Source: Dactylis glomerata (lineage: Eukaryota > Streptophyta > Magnoliopsida > Poales > Poaceae). From it: DNA of 64,000 nt. How positions within the stretch are numbered: the first letter of the stretch is position 1; each line of letters opens with the position of its first letter. Below the pieces are notes generated by a model. That model was not told the DNA's origin. It saw nothing but the letters and a program-made list of their open reading frames with translations, and did not search any database. Positions 22,870 to 34,250 of this stretch are shown here, one piece after another. A program made the translations under genes and the position numbers. The stretch lies in NCBI GenBank assembly GCA_007115705.1, contig QXEO01001020.1, positions 1,178,001 to 1,242,000 of the forward strand. Direction: 5' to 3'.

Positions 22870-23481
22870 TGTGGTATCAGATTACTGGGTTGATCACGGC
22901 AGGTGTTTTCTGTTGATTGATCTGAGGATTGTTCTTCAACGACAGTTTTTAGATCGACTTTGGTTGGTGACGGAGTGTTGGAAATTTTTAGATCGGTGAG
23001 GAGTTGCGGGTTTACGATCTCGAGATCGGTTCAGTTAGCAGATCCGATCGAATTCTCGCTCTGCTCTCAGATCCGATCTAATCAGTAGTTGAGGCCAGAG
23101 CCGATTGCTTCAAGCAAAAGAGAAAAAAGGTAACATGGAATTGATCGTTGCAGGCAGATCCATTCGATCCAGTTGTCCTTGTTTCCGTTTCCAATCTATT
23201 GATCGGGCCAGGAGTCTAGGCGATGCACGTTTTTCCCCAGGGCCCGATCGCTCTAGGCGAGGTATCGCCTCGATCTTCTCCCCTGGCCGATCGCTACCAA
23301 AAAAAGAAAGGGATTGCTCACGCGCGCCTCGCGTCAGACATACTCCGCCCTCCAGCAAGACCTACGCCTGGGATAGAGGCTCCCGCGCACCTGGGATCGA
23401 GGCTCCTGCGTGGCCCTGGCGTTGTGTATCCTCGGCAGCTGGGCTCACCCATCTGCTCTCCTGCAGCACGCTCACCTTCCT
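22870..23481 (+). other. leader of element K, first part
   Basis: Opens with the primer site, then GATC-rich untranslated sequence alignable with the leader of G (35428-36316, reversed). It ends at TTCCT (23477-23481), the target site of G. The 205-residue ORF at 23105-23722 runs from this leader into the LTR of G and is an artefact of the junction. Confidence 0.75.
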
Positions 23482-24042
23482 TGATAAGGATCCCGCCGGT
23501 GATCCTATGAGTTTTGTCCTGATCTTTCACAGTGAGTCTACCCGGATAGAAATCTTCCAACAACGTGAAGAACGTCACCTGAAGAAGAGGAACGAATCCA
23601 GCAAGCAACGTGATGAAGATCACCACGCCTCAAACCTGAGCTTGATAATTCTTGATGAACACAAGAACCTTCACAGCAATATATTTGATAAACACGGCAG
23701 CGCCGTTTCCCCGGAGGGATGATACACGGTGGAACACCACACAATAGTTTAACTCTAAACAACTGAACTCTCCTCAACCCTAGACTGCTGGCCTCCTTAT
23801 ATAGATGGCCAGAAAACTGTTGGGCTTGGACAGGCCCAAACCCAAAAACACAAATAACCCTAAGTGGCCCACAACTTGACCTAGCTACGAAATAACATAA
23901 ACATGAATATAACTTGCTGACACAACCTTAGACTAATTATTACATATCGTAGGTCGTCTTGGCATGCCAATCTGCAACAAGCTTCCCTCATCTTGGTGGA
24001 GTCCTAAAATTGGGCTTCACCTCCTCCTTCGTGCCCATATCA
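23482..24042 (-). repeat. LTR3 of element G (3'-most)
   Basis: 561 bp, TGATAAGGATC...GCCCATATCA on the plus strand. It shares with LTR1 (43878-44438) the phrases AACACCACACAATAGTTTAA and GCTACGAAATAACATAAACA-like, which LTR2 lacks. Next to it at 24043 is the purine tract in reverse (TCCTCCCCCCTTC). Confidence 0.9.
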
Positions 24043-24354
24043 TCCTCCCCCCTTCAAAAAGCGTTGTCCCCAATGCGTGAGGGTCTGCTCGAAAGGGTGG
24101 CGGAATATCAACAATAGCACCATGCATAGTCGCCGTCTTCAAGTCTTGCTTGCCTTCCTCACCACATCCTCCCTCTTGGCCTGCTCGACTTGATACAGCC
24201 CTAGGTGGCTGCACCTCTTTTCTTCACCAAATAAACTTGTACTTAGGCACCTCCACCTTCTTCTTTGCACTCCTTGCTGGAACCTTGCGTTGCTGAACAT
24301 GAACCTGCTTAGCACGACCCTGCAATGTAGTAATGCCCGGGCTCTGATACCACA
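24043..24354 (-). pseudogene. residual internal segment of G between LTR3 and LTR2
   Basis: On the minus strand this runs from a primer site (TGGTATCAGAGCC, about 24340-24352) directly into the last about 300 bases of the gag/protease frame and the purine tract. The end of that frame (24017-24214) matches the C-terminus of the 24889-25758 frame. The deletion junction lies at about 24340 in GCCCGGGC. With the two LTRs it forms a 1433-bp miniature LTR-primer-purine-LTR unit. Confidence 0.85.
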
Positions 24355-24914
24355 TGATAAAGGATCACGCCGGTGATCCTATGAGTTTTGTCCCGATCTT
24401 TCACAGCGAGTCAACCCGGATAAATATCTTCCAATCACGCGAAGAACGCAACCTGAAGAAGAGGAACGAATCCAGCAAGCAACGTGAAGAGAATCAACAC
24501 GCCTCAAACCTGAGCCTGATAATCCTTGATGAACACAAGAACCTTCACAGCAATATATTTGATAAACACGGCAGCGCCGTTTCCCCGGAGGGATGATACA
24601 CAGTGGAGCACACGATGGTTTTAGACTAAACAACTGAACTCCCCTAAACCCTAGACTGCTGGCCTCCTTATATAGACGGCCAGAAAACTATTGGGCTTGG
24701 ACAGGCCCAAACCCAAAACACAAATAATTCTAAGTGGCCCATAACATGACCTAGCACACAGAATAACATAAGCAGATATGTAAATTGCTGACACAACCTT
24801 AGACTAAATTATTTCATATCGTAGGTCGTCCTGGCGTGCCAATCAGCAACGAGCTTCCCTCATCTTGGTGGAGTTCTAAAATTGGGCTTCACCTCCTCCT
24901 TCGTGCCCATATCA
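24355..24914 (-). repeat. LTR2 of element G (middle)
   Basis: 560 bp. It has a primer site on its low-coordinate side and a purine tract on its high-coordinate side, so it serves as 3' LTR for the large internal region and 5' LTR for the small one. It differs from LTR1 and LTR3 by clearly more substitutions and indels than those two differ from each other (about 16 by eye). Confidence 0.88.
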
Positions 24915-25760
24915 TCCTCCCCCCTTCAAAAAGCGTTGTCCCCAATGCATGAGGGTTTGCTCGAAAGGGTGGCGGAATATCAACAATAGCACCACGCATA
25001 TCCGCCGTCTTCAAGTCTTGCTTGCCTTCCTCACCACATCCTCCCTCTTGGCCTGCTCGACTTGATACAGCCCTGGGTGGTTGCACCTCTTTTCGTCGCC
25101 AAATGAACTTGTACTTAGGCGCCTCCACCTTCTTCTTCTCAATCCTTGCTGGAACCTTGCGTTGTTGAACATGAACTTGCTTAGCACGACCCTGCAAAGT
25201 AGTAATGCCGGGGCCACACAACTGACGAACGCGTCCATCCTTGCCTTTGTGCACACGTACTGCTGCTCCAACAAAATGTTTCCGAGGTGATCTCACAAAA
25301 CTGTGGCTGACTACCCGCGGCACCATATGCACCGGAACATGATCAGCACCACCGTCATTGGTCTGAACACCCATGTCAACACGAACTGGAAGTGGAACAC
25401 ATGGAATACATGCTGACATATCCTTCCCTTCATCAATAAGAGGCTTGACTTCAACCGGCATGTTACTAACAAGAACAACGGGCTTGTCATCTACAGGCTT
25501 GGCTGAAACATTATCACCATCGATGCTTTTCGCATCATGCTCCTCATCCTGTGGCGTAGCTAGCCCAGATTTTGGCTTAGCCTTGCGCAACTTCGCCTTG
25601 TGTACCACCAGTTCAACATCAGACTTTATTTGATCATCCTGCATAGGTTTCAAAGTCCGCTGTTTGCCATCATGCACAAAAGAATATGTATTTGCTCTCC
25701 CAGCATGCATAGCATTGTGATCATATTGCCATGGACATCCAAGTAACAGCCCACACACCT
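24889..25760 (-). pseudogene. gag/protease frame of G, C-terminal part
   Basis: Continues the frame from 34606-35427 across the F insertion. It opens with CGLLLGCPWQYD, the C-terminal part of the retropepsin-like domain, followed by a basic linker (PRKHFVGAAVRVHKGK, KAKPKSG) and a tail ending MIWARRRR. The last eight codons lie inside LTR2. It is split from its N-terminal half by element F at 25761; the CACCT target falls in the codons for LEV-CGL. Function (particle protein and processing) is by analogy with J and B. Confidence 0.85.
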
Positions 25761-26095
25761 TGACGAGGGGTTAACTCGACAAATGTCCTAGATGAAGGAC
25801 TTAGGATCGGGGAGATAGGGTGTCGGATGAGCTCGAAGGTAAAGTTAGTCGAAATAGGTGTGTATCGAAAGTAAACTTGGGTGTTCAACCTGGCTTACTT
25901 TCAATCTGCCCTACACCGTCCCCTCCTGGCCCCTATATATAGGTGGCCAGGTCTCGAGGATCGGGTAGGGTACGATACAGATTACAATATCGACATACGG
26001 TAATAACTCGTATTCAACTATCATTACAATTGGGCCTAGCTTAACGGGCCTCAGGGGTACTCAACTAACGGGCTCTATTAACTATACCCTTGTCA
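25761..26095 (-). repeat. 3' LTR of Tat element F
   Basis: 335 bp. The palindromic CCTATATATAGG block at about 25932-25943 is a candidate TATA region. The purine tract on the minus strand (CTCAGGGGCTAC) lies at 26096-26107. Preceded by CACCT. Confidence 0.93.
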
Positions 26096-27030
26096 GTAGC
26101 CCCTGAGATTCTACCAGAATTATAGATTCAGGTTGAATCTCTAATCTTTAAATCTTCGACTTGATCAATTCTTCGACTTCTTCATATCTTCAAATCTTCG
26201 ACTTAGTCTTTTCGACTTATTTTCATGATATTCTTTCGCAAGGGGTTTTGATGAACAAGCCTGACAACTCTGACGGATCAAGAGGTCAGTTAACTGCCAG
26301 AACAGATACTTGTCACCTACTTCAAATTCAATCCCCTTGGACTTGAATTCGGGATACCGGTCAAATCCATTCTTTTGCCGCATTTAGGACTTACAAAGAA
26401 TGAATCCCAGTGGTTCTCAGGGTACCCAGTGCGTCCACCAGGATTTTCTTCGCGTCGTAGACACGGATACATACCAGCAGAGCGCATCCATGTGCGTATA
26501 CCAGGCCACACAGGATGGATCCCGGGGTCTTACCTTCGTAATAAATCACGGCATTCGAGTTTCGTTGCGATAACGCAACTCGAGAATCTCATATTCGCAG
26601 CCAAATTTTTAGCTGATAAAACTAAAGAATTTCGGATTTTAAATTAATCTTCTTCGCTCCCGATGGGAGTAATCTCTCATCATTTTGTCGACTACGTAGT
26701 CGAAGTTTTGTATGCTTATCCTTCCCCATCTCCAATATTGATTACCTCATCTCTATCGGGTGCGCGCTCAGCGCTCCCGATGGGAGTAGCCCCCGAGGCT
26801 ATGTTTGGCGACTTGTAGTCAAGCATAGGCTCAAAGTTCAGCTCTTCTTTCTTCCGTGTATATCTTATCATTTGGCGAGCCCCCGAGTCCAAGTCAAGGT
26901 TTCCATATCGTGCGATCATAATCTCCTTTTCTTGTTTTTCTTCGTTGATATTATCGTCTGCTGTACGCAGAATTTAACTCCTGCTGCAAAATATGTTTAT
27001 GGGCTGCGCTGTAGCGCGGGGGCCCAATAA
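26096..27030 (-). other. non-coding spacer between 3' LTR and antisense gene of F
   Basis: No gene. About 830 bp align by eye with element H at 51154-52000, including GCCGCATTTAGGACTTACAAAG and CAGTGCGTCCACC. Short near-palindromes of the form CTCCC-GAT-GGGAG lie near 26656 and 26772, the second followed by AGCCCCCGAGGCTATG. Their conservation with H suggests a structural or cis-acting role, which is inference. Confidence 0.75.
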
Positions 27031-27038
27031 TACGCGCT

Positions 27039-27046
27039 TATAAATA
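27039..27046 (+). promoter_or_regulatory. TATA box of the antisense B3 gene
   Basis: TATAAATA lies about 105 bp before ATG 27150. Between them is AAACCCTAA (27068-27076, a telo-box as in plant promoters of growth genes) and a CT-rich leader with TAGGGTTTT. The arrangement is that of an ordinary plant polymerase II promoter, independent of the LTR. Confidence 0.65.
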
Positions 27047-27149
27047 AAGCACCATCTGGTAAAGGTAAAAACCCTAACCAGATTCGTTCTCCGCCGCATC
27101 GTCTTCTCTTCTTCATCTAGGGTTTTCGGAGGTTTTTTCCCTTGTTCTC

Positions 27150-27722
27150 ATGGCAGATGCTGAAGGTTCTCGCCTGAACCTTGGATCTCTCGTGGCACCA
27201 CGAGGTCAGGGTCACCCTCGTGGTAGCAAAAATAAGAGCAAAACCACTCTGGCCGCCGCCGGAACTTCATCGGATGCTCCTGCTAAGCGTCGTCCCGGCC
27301 GCCCACCTGGTAGCAAGAACAAGCCCAAGGTGACCGGCGCCGCTCCAGGTCCTGCCGCTCCTCCTCCTGCTGCGCCTGCCACTCCCGCTGCTCCTCCTCT
27401 AATCTTCTCCTTCCTCTGCATTGCTATGGCGCAGTGCCGTGAGATTCAGCGACTGCCGTTGAATTTTACGAAGTTTATGGATGGTCGCGAACTACGAGAA
27501 GCGGTTCTCCGTGAACAATCTGGCGGTGGCATCCCATATGAGGTGGAGGTATGGTACGATGGCGACAGCGAGCAGTACTTCAGGGGTGGCTGGTCGCAGT
27601 TTGCTGAAGATCACGACATCCATCAAGGCTTCTTCATGGCCTTCGACTTCCATATCGGGACGTCGAAGTTTGACGTGAAGATCTTCGATGGCACTCTTTG
27701 CCAGAAGGAGTACGAAGCTTGA
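27150..27722 (+). CDS. AT-hook/B3-domain protein encoded antisense inside element F
   Basis: Complete 190-residue frame on the strand opposite the retrotransposon genes. Residues 17-31 (PRGQGHPRGSKNKSK) and 47-60 (RRPGRPPGSKNKPK) look like AT-hooks, which bind the minor groove of AT-rich DNA. A Pro/Ala-rich linker spans 64-83. Residues about 97-188 resemble a B3 domain: RLPLNFTKF, then LREAVLRE, VEVWYDGD, GGWSQFAEDHDI, FFMAFDF and FDVKIFDGT. B3 domains are plant-specific sequence-specific DNA binders. The frame has no stops and a plausible promoter, unlike the decayed pol around it. It was probably captured from a host B3 gene or is a long-term Tat passenger. Nuclear action is inferred; targets are unknown. 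The identification is by pattern, without a search. Confidence 0.8.
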   Translation: MADAEGSRLNLGSLVAPRGQGHPRGSKNKSKTTLAAAGTSSDAPAKRRPGRPPGSKNKPKVTGAAPGPAAPPPAAPATPAAPPLIFSFLCIAMAQCREIQRLPLNFTKFMDGRELREAVLREQSGGGIPYEVEVWYDGDSEQYFRGGWSQFAEDHDIHQGFFMAFDFHIGTSKFDVKIFDGTLCQKEYEA

Positions 27723-28158
27723 AGTCCACTTCCATTAGGACTTGTTGTGTTTTTTATGTAATTTCATTTTATCATGTCCTTGCTACCATGCTTATCTGTA
27801 ATGAATATTGTCCAAGTACTCGATGTCTTTTGCTAGTACCATGAGAACAAGTCATGTTCTGAGGTATATATCGGGCTCTTTGCGAACCAAAAAAGGTAGG
27901 AATAATATCGGGTTCTTCTTATGAACCAAGTTCTCTCAATATTCATCGGGTTGTCTAAACAACCTTATAATAAGAAAAAAAGCCTCCATCTTGTCATAAT
28001 AATTCTTTTCGTACGACCCAGGGGTTGAAGCCCCCGAGCGGAGAAGTAACAAAAGAATCGTACAATTTTGTCGAGTTCAACCCAAAGAACCCGACCTGTG
28101 GCCTCATGTTCTGGGTTCAGAAGGCTAACTCGAATATATTGATACCTCTATATTTAGT
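27723..28158 (+). other. 3' flank of the antisense gene
   Basis: No coding frame. It would hold the 3' UTR. Three related phrases of the form ATCGGG...AACC occur near 27869, 27908 and 27944; the last (GGTTGTCTAAACAACC) is a perfect small hairpin. The segment 28015-28110 resembles element H near 63340-63420. Confidence 0.6.
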
Positions 28159-31100
28159 CTATGCGTAAAAACGTCGTAGCTATTCTGCATTCCACGGGTT
28201 GCTCTCGTCCTTTCCAGTCTTCTTGTCTTGTAGTCGATATGCTCCTCCTGGTATTACTTCCGTGACGATGTAAGGTCCCACCCAAGGGGACTCCAATTTC
28301 CCATGGCTGTCTTGCCTGAGTCGCAAAACAAGGTCTCCTACCGCGAAGGATCGTGGACGAACTCGACTACTATGGTAGTTTCGTAAAATTTGTTGATATT
28401 GCGTAGCCCTTTCTAATGACTTGTCTCTTGCTTCATCTAGTGCATCGACGTCGTCTTGCAATGCTTCTGTTGACGTCGCCTCGTCATATGCTGTCACTCT
28501 TGGAGCCTCGTGTGTAACTTCTACTGGAAGCACGGCTTCTGCGCCATGGACCAAGAAGAAAGGAGTTTCTTGAGTTGCTGCATTGGGCGTAGTTCTTAGG
28601 CTCCAAAGAACGGAGGGCAATTCTTCTACCCAAGCGCTCTTAGCTTTCTTGAGAGGTGCTAAAAGCCTCTTTTTTATTCCACTACATATCAGGCCATTGG
28701 CTTTTTCGACTTGCCCGTTCGTCTTCGGGTGCGCCACAGATGCGAATTTGAGCTTGATCCCCAATCCTTCGCAGTAACTTTTGAATTCTTTTGAAGTAAA
28801 ATTTGTCCCGTTGTCTGTGATGATGCTGTGTGGTACACCAAAACGAAAAACTATTGACTTGATGAAGCTGATTGCTGCTGTAGAATCTTGAGTTGTTACT
28901 GGAGCCGCTTCCACCCATTTGGTGAATTTATCGACTGCCACTAGCATGTAGACATGCCCTCCTGGCCAAGATTTGTGCAACTTTCCCACCATGTCAAGGC
29001 CCCATTGTGCGAAGGGCCAGGATAATGGTATTGTTTGTAGCTCCGCTGCTGGTGCATGCGGTCTGGATGCAAACCTTTGACATGCTTCACACTTTCGAAC
29101 TATATCTTTTGCGTCTTCGATGGCTGTTAGCCAGTAGAATCCCGCTCGAAAAGCTTTTGCTGCTATTGCTCTGCTGCTAGCATGATGGCCACATACTCCA
29201 CCATGTATGTCTTTCAATATTGCTTGCCCTTCCTGGGGTGTTACACAATGCTGTAAAACGCCGGTAATACTTCTCTTGTATAATTTTCCTTCCAACACGA
29301 CAAACACTTTTGATCTTCGAGTTATCCTCTTAGCCTCCACTGCATCTTCTGGTAGTTTTTTATTTATCATGTACGCAAGATATGGCTGCATCCATGTTTC
29401 TTCTATCATCATGACCTCCTCTGGTTCTGTCGTAGCCCCCGAGCCTGCTGTGGTAGTCGAACTTTTAGCACTTTTTATTGATCTTTCCGCTATTTCTTCC
29501 CAAAATACTCTAGACGGCACAGGTAAGCATTGTGATCCGATATTTGCTAAAGTGTCGGCTTCTTCATTGTTGTTCCTGCTAACGTGCGAGACTTCGCATC
29601 CATCGAACGTTCCTTCTAGATAATGGTACAAATTCTTGTAGGCCATCATGTTGTCATTGATTGTGCCACACCTGTTCATAACTTGCTGAACAACAATGTT
29701 AGAATCTCCAAATATTTTTAGGCGAGTTGCTCCACAGGCTTTAGCCATCTTCATTCCGTGCAACAAAGCCTCGTACTCCGCTTCATTGTTAGAAGCCTGT
29801 GGAAAGCTCATCCTTAAAACATATTTTAATTTGTCGCCATGAGGCGATATCAATACTACTCCTGCGCCTGCGCCTTGGACTCGCTTAGAGCCGTCGAAGT
29901 ACATTGTCCAAGTACTCGATAAACCTGGGGGTCCCATGCTTTGCAGCTCGAGCCACTCTGCTATAAAATCTGGCAAGATTTGCGACTTGATCGCCTTCCT
30001 TTTTTCGTACGTGATGTCCATGGGAGATAACTCGATTCCCCACAAAGAGACACGGCCTGTCGCTAAAGGGTTGTTCAATATGTTCGATAGTGGCGCTTCA
30101 TTGACCACTATAATTGGGTGCACAGTAAAGTACTGTCGTAATTTACGTGCAGTTGTGAAGACACTGTATGCCAACTTCTGATAATGCGGGTACCTCTGTT
30201 TGGTTGGAGATAGAACTTCACTGATGAAATATACCGGTCTCTGGACGCCATGAGCTTTGCCTTCTTCACTTCTTTCGACTACTAGAACTGTACTCACCAC
30301 CTGATGGGTTGCGGCGATGTACAACAGTAGTGGCTCTTTTTCTTTAGGTGCGACCAGCGCTGGTGGCGTGGAAAGCACTTTTTTCAATTGCGCAAACGCT
30401 GCGTCTGCTTCTTCTGTCCACTCAAATTTGTCGTCTGACTTCTTCATAAGTGCATAAAAAGGAAGTGCCTTCTCCCCTAGTCGAGCAACGAAACGACTTA
30501 ATGCTGCGACACGTCCTGCTAATTTCTGTACGTCGTGGAGTTTCGTGGGTTTCCCCATTGTTAGAATTGCTTGAATCTTCTCTGGATTTGCCTCTATTCC
30601 TCGTGCTGATACCAAGAACCCCAAAAGTTGCCCTGCTGAAACTCCGAAGGAACACTTTGTCGGGTTCAGCTTTAGCTTGTACTTGTTAAGGTTGTCGAAG
30701 GTTTCTGCCAAGTCGCTGATTAAAGATTTCTCCTCTCTTGTGGTGATGACTACATCATCAATGTAGACTTGTATGTTGCGCCCTATTTGGCTCCCGAGAC
30801 AACTTTGCATCATCCTTTGATAAGTTGCTCCTGCATTTTTTAGGCCAAATGGCATCACTTGGTAGCAAAATACCCCATACGGTGTGATGAAGGCCGTTTT
30901 TTCTTCGTCTTCCTTCTTCAGTTTGATCTGATTATAGCCAGAATATGCGTCCAAAAAGGAAAGCCTTGCACATCCCGCTGTTGAATCGATTATTTGATCG
31001 ATGCGGGGTAAAGGGAAGGGATCCTTTGGACAATGCTTATTGAGAGATGTGTAGTCGACACACACTCTTTGTACGTCTGTGTTCTTCTTGGGTACTATGA

Positions 31101-31350
31101 CTGGGTTCGACACCCAACTCGAAGTTCTGATTTCTCTGATGAATCCAGCATTTTCTAATCTGTGTAATTCTGACGCTATTACCTTCCTCTTAGTTTCATC
31201 GAATCGTCGCAGTGGTTGCTTGACTGGTTTTGCCTTGGGATCTACATTTAGTGCGTGCTCGACGAGTTCCCTGGGAACCCCTGGCATGTCCGATGGACAC
31301 CAGGCGAAGATTTCCCAGCGCTCACGGAGGAACTCGACGAGCGCGCCTTC
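28159..31350 (-). pseudogene. RT-RNase H-second RNase H-integrase of element F
   Basis: Open from 31350 to 28183. The next codon (28180-28182) is TAG, and the frame then continues six codons (LRRFYA) to a natural stop at 28159. Reverse transcriptase has YIDDVV (about 30765). RNase H follows, then a second RNase H with WTMYFDGSK and NNEAEYEAL (about 29910-29760), the mark of the Tat lineage. Integrase has an HHCC region (about 29190-29080) and D, D, E in LDMVG, ITDNGT and NGQVEKA (about 28990, 28815, 28705). All catalytic motifs are present. Separated from protease only by a TAG at 31351-31353. Role: copying and integrating the element. Confidence 0.9.
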
Positions 31351-32493
31351 CTATGCGGGATCCAAGTTCACCGCAATTGATGTTGTCTTGTTTGGATCAG
31401 TGGGGTGGACCTGAATTTTCTTTGAGTCCTGCGTTGTGTCGAAAGCCTTATCTGGCAGGGATCGTCCAACGTCGGGTCGCACATTATGATATGTTTCTCC
31501 TTTTAGCCTCTTATATTCTGCTGTCATGCCGAAAGTTTGTGCCATCTTGTTGAATTCCCTGTCGCATGTGTTGGCTACTTCAAAGCTCCCTTGTACTGTA
31601 ATTGTTCCTTTGGGCCCTGGAATTTTTAACGTGAGATACGCGTAGTGTGGTATTGCCATGAATTTTGCAAATGCTGGGCGCCCCAGGATTGCATGATATT
31701 GTGACGGCCAATCCATAACTTCGAACTCCAGTTTCTCTCTTCTATAATTTTCGCTGCTGCCAAAGCAGACATCGAGTTCTATTCTTCCCAAAGGGTAGTT
31801 CGCTGCTTCTGGTACTATTCCGTGGAAAGAGCAATCTGTTGGCTTCAGACTCGTCAGCGAGATGCACATTGCCTTTAGTGTTCTAGCATATATTAGATTT
31901 ATGCCGCTCCCTGCATCCATGAACACTCTTCCGATGTCGTACCCTCCTATTTGCGCTTTTAGAACCATAGGGGAGTGGCCCGGCCTGGGAACTTTCCTTG
32001 GGTGGTCTGCTCTAGTGAACTTGACTGGTTGCTCTGACCATCGTAGGTACTCTGTGGTAGCTGGTGGTGACGATATTGCTAGGTTTACTTGCCTGGATAT
32101 GCTCTTTCGCTCTTTCTTTGACTTGGGCACCGGTTGAATCATGGCTGACATGGATACTTTCGACTCTAAGTGTTTTACTAGCCTTTGCATTTGATATCCT
32201 TGACTTCTATGTCTTTCTCCTTGCCTCCCTTCTTGGCTTGAGCCCATGGCGCTTTGCAACTTTAAGAATGTTCTGCAATCCTTCATCTGGTGATTTGAAA
32301 CCCTTTTTCCGTCGAGATACGCATAATGGATTCGACAAGGTCCGTATAGCATATCCTCGGCTGAGGGGCCGGAGTATCTTGATTTTTCTACTCCTTTTGC
32401 CTGGAACTTCCTACTTTCATACCCTTCCTCTTCTTCTAGCCTGTAACCCATCGCTACCTGACTTCGCCTTCCTTGATTATCCCTGATGCGGTG
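31351..32493 (-). pseudogene. protease region of element F
   Basis: Same frame as gag and pol, bounded by in-frame TGA at 32494-32496 and TAG at 31351-31353. It contains FMDAGSGINLIY (about 31900-31935), the retropepsin active-site form seen in Tat elements, followed by FEVMDWPSQYHAILGRPAF. The first ATG after the gag stop is at 32451, but the coding frame runs through. TAG at 31351 is explicable as CAG to TAG. It would cut the polyprotein into mature parts. Confidence 0.88.
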
Positions 32494-34233
32494 TCACCTC
32501 CTTTGTCGACTTGTTCTGTCGACTTCTGGCGATCGTCCTCTTTTGTTGTTATACGCGTCCTCTCCATCAGCGAATTTATTAGCTTGTTCCATTAGCTCTG
32601 CTACTGTCGTAGGTCTTGTTCTTCCTATTTCTTCCACAAGATCTGAGCGACGAAGTCCTTCCGAAAAAGCGTCTATTGCTCGTTCGTCAGAGACGTCTTC
32701 TGCTGAGTTTTTGATTATACTCCATCGTTGTATATAAGAGTGTAGCGTTTCGCCTTTCTTCTGCACACATGCTTTGACTTCTTCCAGTGATGCTGGGCGC
32801 TTGTAAGTCGAGCGAAAATTTCTTGTGAACTGACTTTCGAGTTCCCCCCAGCTTCCAATGGATTCATCGGGTAGGGTGTTCAACCAGGACCGTGCGGCGC
32901 CGATGAGATGTAGCTGCAAACTTTGCATTGCAGTCGCCTTTGTTCCTCCTAGTATCTGTACTGCTTGTAGATAATCTGATAGCCATAAGGTAGGTTCTTG
33001 TGACCCGTCGTACTTATTCTGGTTGTGTGGTAGTTTGAACCCTTTGGGTACCCGCGTTTTGCGAACCCTGCGGGTAAAGCATAACGCACCCATATCTTTA
33101 TCATCATCTTCGTAATTTTCTTCCCTCCAAGCATGTCGCGATTTGTTTACTCGAGCTTGTGCTATTATACTTCTTGCATCCTCCTTCTTTTTCTGCTGCT
33201 TTTTCTCTTCTGATAACTCGCTATAGTCGTTGTCTGCGTGATTGTATCCGAACTTCTCCTTGTGATTTGTCGACTTCGTCTCTGGGCCTTGTTCCCTCAT
33301 CTTACCTTCTACTATTCCGAGGCTTCGTATCGCGGCTCGGTGCATATCTTCTCGCGGGTCTCCATGCTCTGGTCTTGTGGCTAGTAAATATGCTTGTGCT
33401 GCTGCCAATGCTGCCTCTGGCGCTCTTTGTGCCAAGTCATCTTCCTCCTCTTCTAGCTGTGGGGTGGGGCTCCTTGAGTACCCTTCTTCTCTGCCGTATG
33501 CTGTCGCCCCCCTGTTGTGTTTTGGATCTCCGCGCCTCTCTCTGCTATATTCTGAATCTTCACTATAGTCTTCCCAGTATTCTTCCCTTGATATGCTATT
33601 GTTGTCTTGAAACATCATGTCTCTTTCCTCCCTTAGTTTCTTCTTGTGTTGGTATAGTGCATACTGATATCCCATTAGAACTTCTCTTCGCGATCCCTTG
33701 GGTACTTCTGTACCATGATTAATGGCTGACGTAATCATTCTCCATTCACCAGCCGAGACGTGGACTTTCTCTTTTTCCTTTTTGTTGTGATCTTTCACTT
33801 TGTCGACTTGCCTATCGACCTTTTTACTTCCTTCGCTGTTGTTTCCTTCTTCTGCTTTAGTGATAATAACGCATAACTGATGTACTTTGGAGACGCCGCT
33901 GCTTCCTATGGCGAAGTCCTTTGCGTTGTGGTGCGTCTGACACGCTTTTTCTTCTGAGTTGAAATTTTCCTGAATTTCGTCGCTTTCTGCGATTGATGCT
34001 TTTTCTAAGCTGACCGGTGAGTTTACCTCGCTGGAAGAGCCTTCTGATGACTCCAATGCTTCCTTTGTTTCGGGCTTGCTTGTCGACGGATCTGGCTTCG
34101 TCGAGTCCGAGAGGCGGGATGAACCCGATGGCCCGATGAGGATGCTCATACTTCCAATTGTTAGTTCTACCTCTTGACTTCCGTCGACTTCTGAACTGTT
34201 GTTGGCTAAAAGCGAAAAAGCCGTCGAATTCAT
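32494..34233 (-). pseudogene. gag of Tat element F
   Basis: ATG at 34233 (MNSTAF); the open frame extends further up into the LTR only by chance. The N-terminal half is low-complexity and highly charged. A retrotransposon-gag domain lies at about residues 430-545: WLSDYLQAVQILGG, GELESQFTRNF, YIQRWSIIKN. It ends in KRGRSPEV and a TGA at 32494, after which the same frame continues into protease. The TGA would be CGA before a C-to-T change. It forms the capsid. The plus-strand ORF at 33159-33722 is a shadow. Confidence 0.88.
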
Positions 34234-34250
34234 GGTTCCAACGCCCAAAG

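Noticed and set aside
23105..23722. 205-residue plus-strand ORF
   Set aside because: It starts in the leader of K and ends in the LTR of G, so it spans an insertion junction. No family-like motifs.
33159..33722. 187-residue plus-strand ORF opposite gag of F
   Set aside because: Shadow of the charged, low-complexity gag frame; no promoter or domain.
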